64,000 bases of DNA from an uncultured Helicobacteraceae bacterium (GTDB lineage: Bacteria; Campylobacterota; Campylobacteria; Campylobacterales; Helicobacteraceae): NCBI GenBank assembly GCA_947588965.1, contig CANQAN010000004.1, forward strand, positions 1-64,000. Reading direction: 5' to 3'. Position numbers and translations under genes: made by a program. Positions 61,632 through 64,000 of the stretch are shown here, piece after piece. The first letter of the stretch is position 1; the number at the start of each line of letters is the position of its first letter. The notes beneath the pieces are model-generated. The model made no database searches. It worked only from the letters and a program-made list of their open reading frames with translations, and was not told the DNA's origin.

Positions 61632-64000
61632 ATGATTTTAACACTCGCAAAAAAGATTTTTAACAGCAAAAATGGACGAATTATAGGACATTATCGCAAA
61701 GAAATTCGCAAAATCAACGATCTTGAGAATCGCTATGAATCTCTAAGTGATAGCGCACTCAAGGAGAGCTTTGCAGAACTCAAAACAAAAGTCAAAAATG
61801 CAGAAAATCCAAAAGAGATGCTCAAGGAAGTCCTCTATGAATCCTTTGCTATTACCAGAGAAGTGAGCAAGAGAGTCTTAAATATGCGCCATTTTGATGT
61901 ACAGCTCATTGGTGGAATCGTCTTGCATGAGGGCAAAATTGCAGAAATGAAGACGGGCGAGGGGAAGACGCTTGTCTCCACACTTCCCGTTTGCCTCAAT
62001 GCCATGCTTGGGAAAAGCGTTCATATCGTTACAGTCAATGACTATCTTGCACAAAGAGATGCCGAGCTTATGCGTCCGCTCTATGAATTTTTGGGTTATT
62101 CTGTTGGCGTAGTGGTGAGCGGGAATTATGATGAAGATCATCGCTTGAAACAATATTCTTGTGATGTTGTCTATGGGACGAACAACGAATTTGGCTTTGA
62201 TTATTTGCGCGATAATATGAAATATGACTTTGCCCAAAAAGTCCAAAAACATCATCATTTTGCCATTGTTGATGAAGTGGATTCTATTTTGATTGATGAG
62301 GCGCGCACACCGCTTATCATTTCAGGACCTGCAAAGCGCACATTAGACAATTACAAAAGCGCCAATGAAGTTGCCCTCAAACTCCAAATAGAAAAACACT
62401 ACACCGTTGATGAAAAAAACCGCACAATTCTGCTGACCGAAGAGGGCATTAATGAAGCCGAGAGACTCTTTAAGATTGACAATCTCTACAGCATTGAAAA
62501 CGCGATTCTAGCACATCACTTAGACCAAGCTCTCAAGGCAAACAAATTGTTTCAAAAAGACAAAGACTATGTTTTGCGCGATGGTGAGGTTGTGATTGTT
62601 GATGAATTCACAGGACGTTTGAGTGAGGGAAGAAGATTCAGCGAGGGGCTTCATCAAGCCCTAGAGGCAAAAGAAGGTGTGCAAATCAAAGAAGAATCCC
62701 AAACTCTAGCAGACATCACTTATCAAAATTATTTTAGGCTCTATGATAAACTAGCGGGAATGACAGGCACAGCGCAGACAGAGGCAACAGAATTTTTACA
62801 AATCTATGATCTTGATGTGGTTTCTATCCCTACAAATCTCCCCGTTTTACGCAAAGACTTAAACGATCTCATTTATAAAACAGAAGCAGAAAAATTCAAA
62901 GCATTGGTTACAAAAATCATAGAATTGCACAAAAAAGGACAGCCCATCCTTGTTGGAACAGCCTCAATTGAAAAGAGTGAGAAAATCCACGCATTATTGC
63001 AACAAGAAAGGATTCCACATTCTGTGCTGAATGCAAAACAGCATGCTAAAGAGGCGGAGATTATCAAAGATGCGGGGAAAAAGGGAGCTTTGACGATTGC
63101 TACAAACATGGCGGGAAGAGGCGTGGATATTAAGATTGATGACGAAGTCCGCGCTCTTGGTGGGCTTTATATCATCGGGACAGAGAGGCATGAGTCGCGA
63201 CGCATTGACAATCAATTGCGTGGACGTAGCGGGAGACAAGGAGATCCGGGAACAAGTCAATTTTACTTAAGCCTTGAAGATCCACTCTTGCGCATCTTTG
63301 GAAGCGATAAGATTAAAACAATCATGGACAAATTGGGCTTAAACGACGGAGAACACATAGAATCCTCGCTTGTTACGCGTTCGGTAGAAAATGCGCAAAA
63401 GAAAGTGGAGAGTATGCACTTTGAGGCACGAAAGCATCTCTTAGAATACGATGATGTCGCTAATGAGCAAAGAAAGGCGATTTATCGTGTGCGCAATGAA
63501 TTGCTGGATCCCGAATACAGCATCGCACACAAAATCATAGAAAATCGCCAAGATTCCATTGTCATGCTCTTGCAAAGGTGTGAAATCTTTAACGAAGATG
63601 ACAATCTAGAGCTTCTTTGCGCACAGGCAAAAGAGGACTTCAATGCGATACTCAAAGAAGAAGAGCTTAGAGAGTCTTACAAAACAAACAATAATTTTGA
63701 AAGCTATATTGAGGGAATCCTTGTACGCGATTATGAAGAAAAAATGCGAAGACTTGATCCAAAAATGCGTAGCGACATTGAAAAGCTCGTCTATTTGCAG
63801 ACATTAGACAATCTTTGGCGCGAACACCTCTATGTTATGGATAATCTCAAAACAGGCATTGGATTGCGCAGTTATAATCAAAAAGACCCCCTCACAGAAT
63901 ATAAAAAAGAAAGCTACAATCTGTTCGTTGAACTTGCAGAACAGATCAAATACACAGCCATTAAAATGCTCCAAAAAGTCCAACTGCAAACCACAGCCGC
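61632..64000 (+). CDS. secA: preprotein translocase ATPase SecA (5' part; runs off the window)
   Basis: The first 789 residues are present. The ATG at 61632 opens [16 protein letters not shown], then NBD1 with Walker A MKTGEGKT (about residues 98-105), [20 protein letters not shown] with the DEVD Walker B (about 210-213), the PPXD region, NBD2 ([35 protein letters not shown]) and the start of the helical scaffold ([27 protein letters not shown]). SecA drives Sec-dependent export of proteins such as those with signal peptides encoded here. The C-terminal region is beyond the window. Confidence 0.97.
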   Translation, partial: MILTLAKKIFNSKNGRIIGHYRKEIRKINDLENRYESLSDSALKESFAELKTKVKNAENPKEMLKEVLYESFAITREVSKRVLNMRHFDVQLIGGIVLHEGKIAEMKTGEGKTLVSTLPVCLNAMLGKSVHIVTVNDYLAQRDAELMRPLYEFLGYSVGVVVSGNYDEDHRLKQYSCDVVYGTNNEFGFDYLRDNMKYDFAQKVQKHHHFAIVDEVDSILIDEARTPLIISGPAKRTLDNYKSANEVALKLQIEKHYTVDEKNRTILLTEEGINEAERLFKIDNLYSIENAILAHHLDQALKANKLFQKDKDYVLRDGEVVIVDEFTGRLSEGRRFSEGLHQALEAKEGVQIKEESQTLADITYQNYFRLYDKLAGMTGTAQTEATEFLQIYDLDVVSIPTNLPVLRKDLNDLIYKTEAEKFKALVTKIIELHKKGQPILVGTASIEKSEKIHALLQQERIPHSVLNAKQHAKEAEIIKDAGKKGALTIATNMAGRGVDIKIDDEVRALGGLYIIGTERHESRRIDNQLRGRSGRQGDPGTSQFYLSLEDPLLRIFGSDKIKTIMDKLGLNDGEHIESSLVTRSVENAQKKVESMHFEARKHLLEYDDVANEQRKAIYRVRNELLDPEYSIAHKIIENRQDSIVMLLQRCEIFNEDDNLELLCAQAKEDFNAILKEEELRESYKTNNNFESYIEGILVRDYEEKMRRLDPKMRSDIEKLVYLQTLDNLWREHLYVMDNLKTGIGLRSYNQKDPLTEYKKESYNLFVELAEQIKYTAIKMLQKVQLQTTA

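Noticed and set aside
1-64000. CRISPR arrays, insertion sequences, prophage, rRNA operons
   Set aside because: No regularly spaced direct repeats, transposase, integrase or rRNA-like sequence was seen; only one tRNA gene was found.

Overview
The window looks like a chromosomal segment of a Helicobacter, most likely an enterohepatic (non-gastric) species. It is AT-rich and densely packed with short intergenic gaps. Several gene groups match Helicobacter neighbourhoods: trxA-trxB, lptF/G-type permease-truA, hemC-fxsA-proS-hemA-polyprenyl synthase followed by a small HP0242-like gene, plus nspC, dapD, mdaB, an HP0242-type protein and dsbI. Genes generally absent from H. pylori but present in enterohepatic species (purF, thiC, hisD, hisIE) point away from the gastric group. 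The species cannot be fixed from the sequence alone.

Layout. 0-3 kb: a leftward operon of three exported redox or cyclophilin-like proteins, divergent from an NlpC/P60 hydrolase. 3-16.5 kb: gpsA, fliI, the thioredoxin genes, dapB-purF-radical SAM, a gene behind a near-ideal sigma54 promoter encoding a two-EF-hand protein, then a run ending in an LptF/G permease and truA. 16.5-20 kb: polA, a tautomerase and terC on the minus strand. 20-23.5 kb: mdaB divergent from merR, an MFS transporter and a Tat-exported carboxymuconolactone decarboxylase-like protein. 23.5-28 kb: a 1499-residue type IIG restriction-modification protein with a 12-G tract in its coding region. 28-39 kb: dsbI, acnB, cysK, thiC, mrp, a GIY-YIG nuclease, membrane proteins and a metallophosphoesterase. 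39-47 kb: a DNA methyltransferase remnant, tRNA-Pro(GGG), haem/tRNA/isoprenoid genes and hisD. 47-55.6 kb: ilvE, an SPFH protein, hisIE, DUF2393, pdxA (apparently with an ATT start), dapD, nspC and a DnaQ-like exonuclease. 55.6-60.3 kb: ybdD and cstA, normally neighbours, separated by about 2.3 kb of accessory DNA (35-residue peptide, coiled-coil protein, XRE regulator, BspA-like repeat protein, decayed reading frame). 60.5-64 kb: hemE and the start of secA, which runs off the window.

The most interesting signal is regulatory. Three promoters, two facing each other between mdaB and merR and one in front of the aldo/keto reductase operon 18 kb away, all have a TTGAC-type -35 and a TATAAT-like -10 separated by exactly 19 bp, the hallmark spacing of MerR-activated promoters. 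Their spacers agree at 10 of 19 positions, including a dyad core. This suggests one MerR-family regulator controls a two-locus regulon for quinone, aldehyde or other electrophile stress, part of which is sent to the periplasm by Tat and Sec signals.

Two further systems stand out. The type IIG enzyme's G tract lies between a complete specificity region and a second half-specificity region, so slippage would trade a longer for a shorter protein rather than simply remove the enzyme. The cassette between ybdD and cstA has two CCTATAGG-cored palindromes placed for divergent control of a hydrophobic peptide/coiled-coil pair and an XRE repressor.
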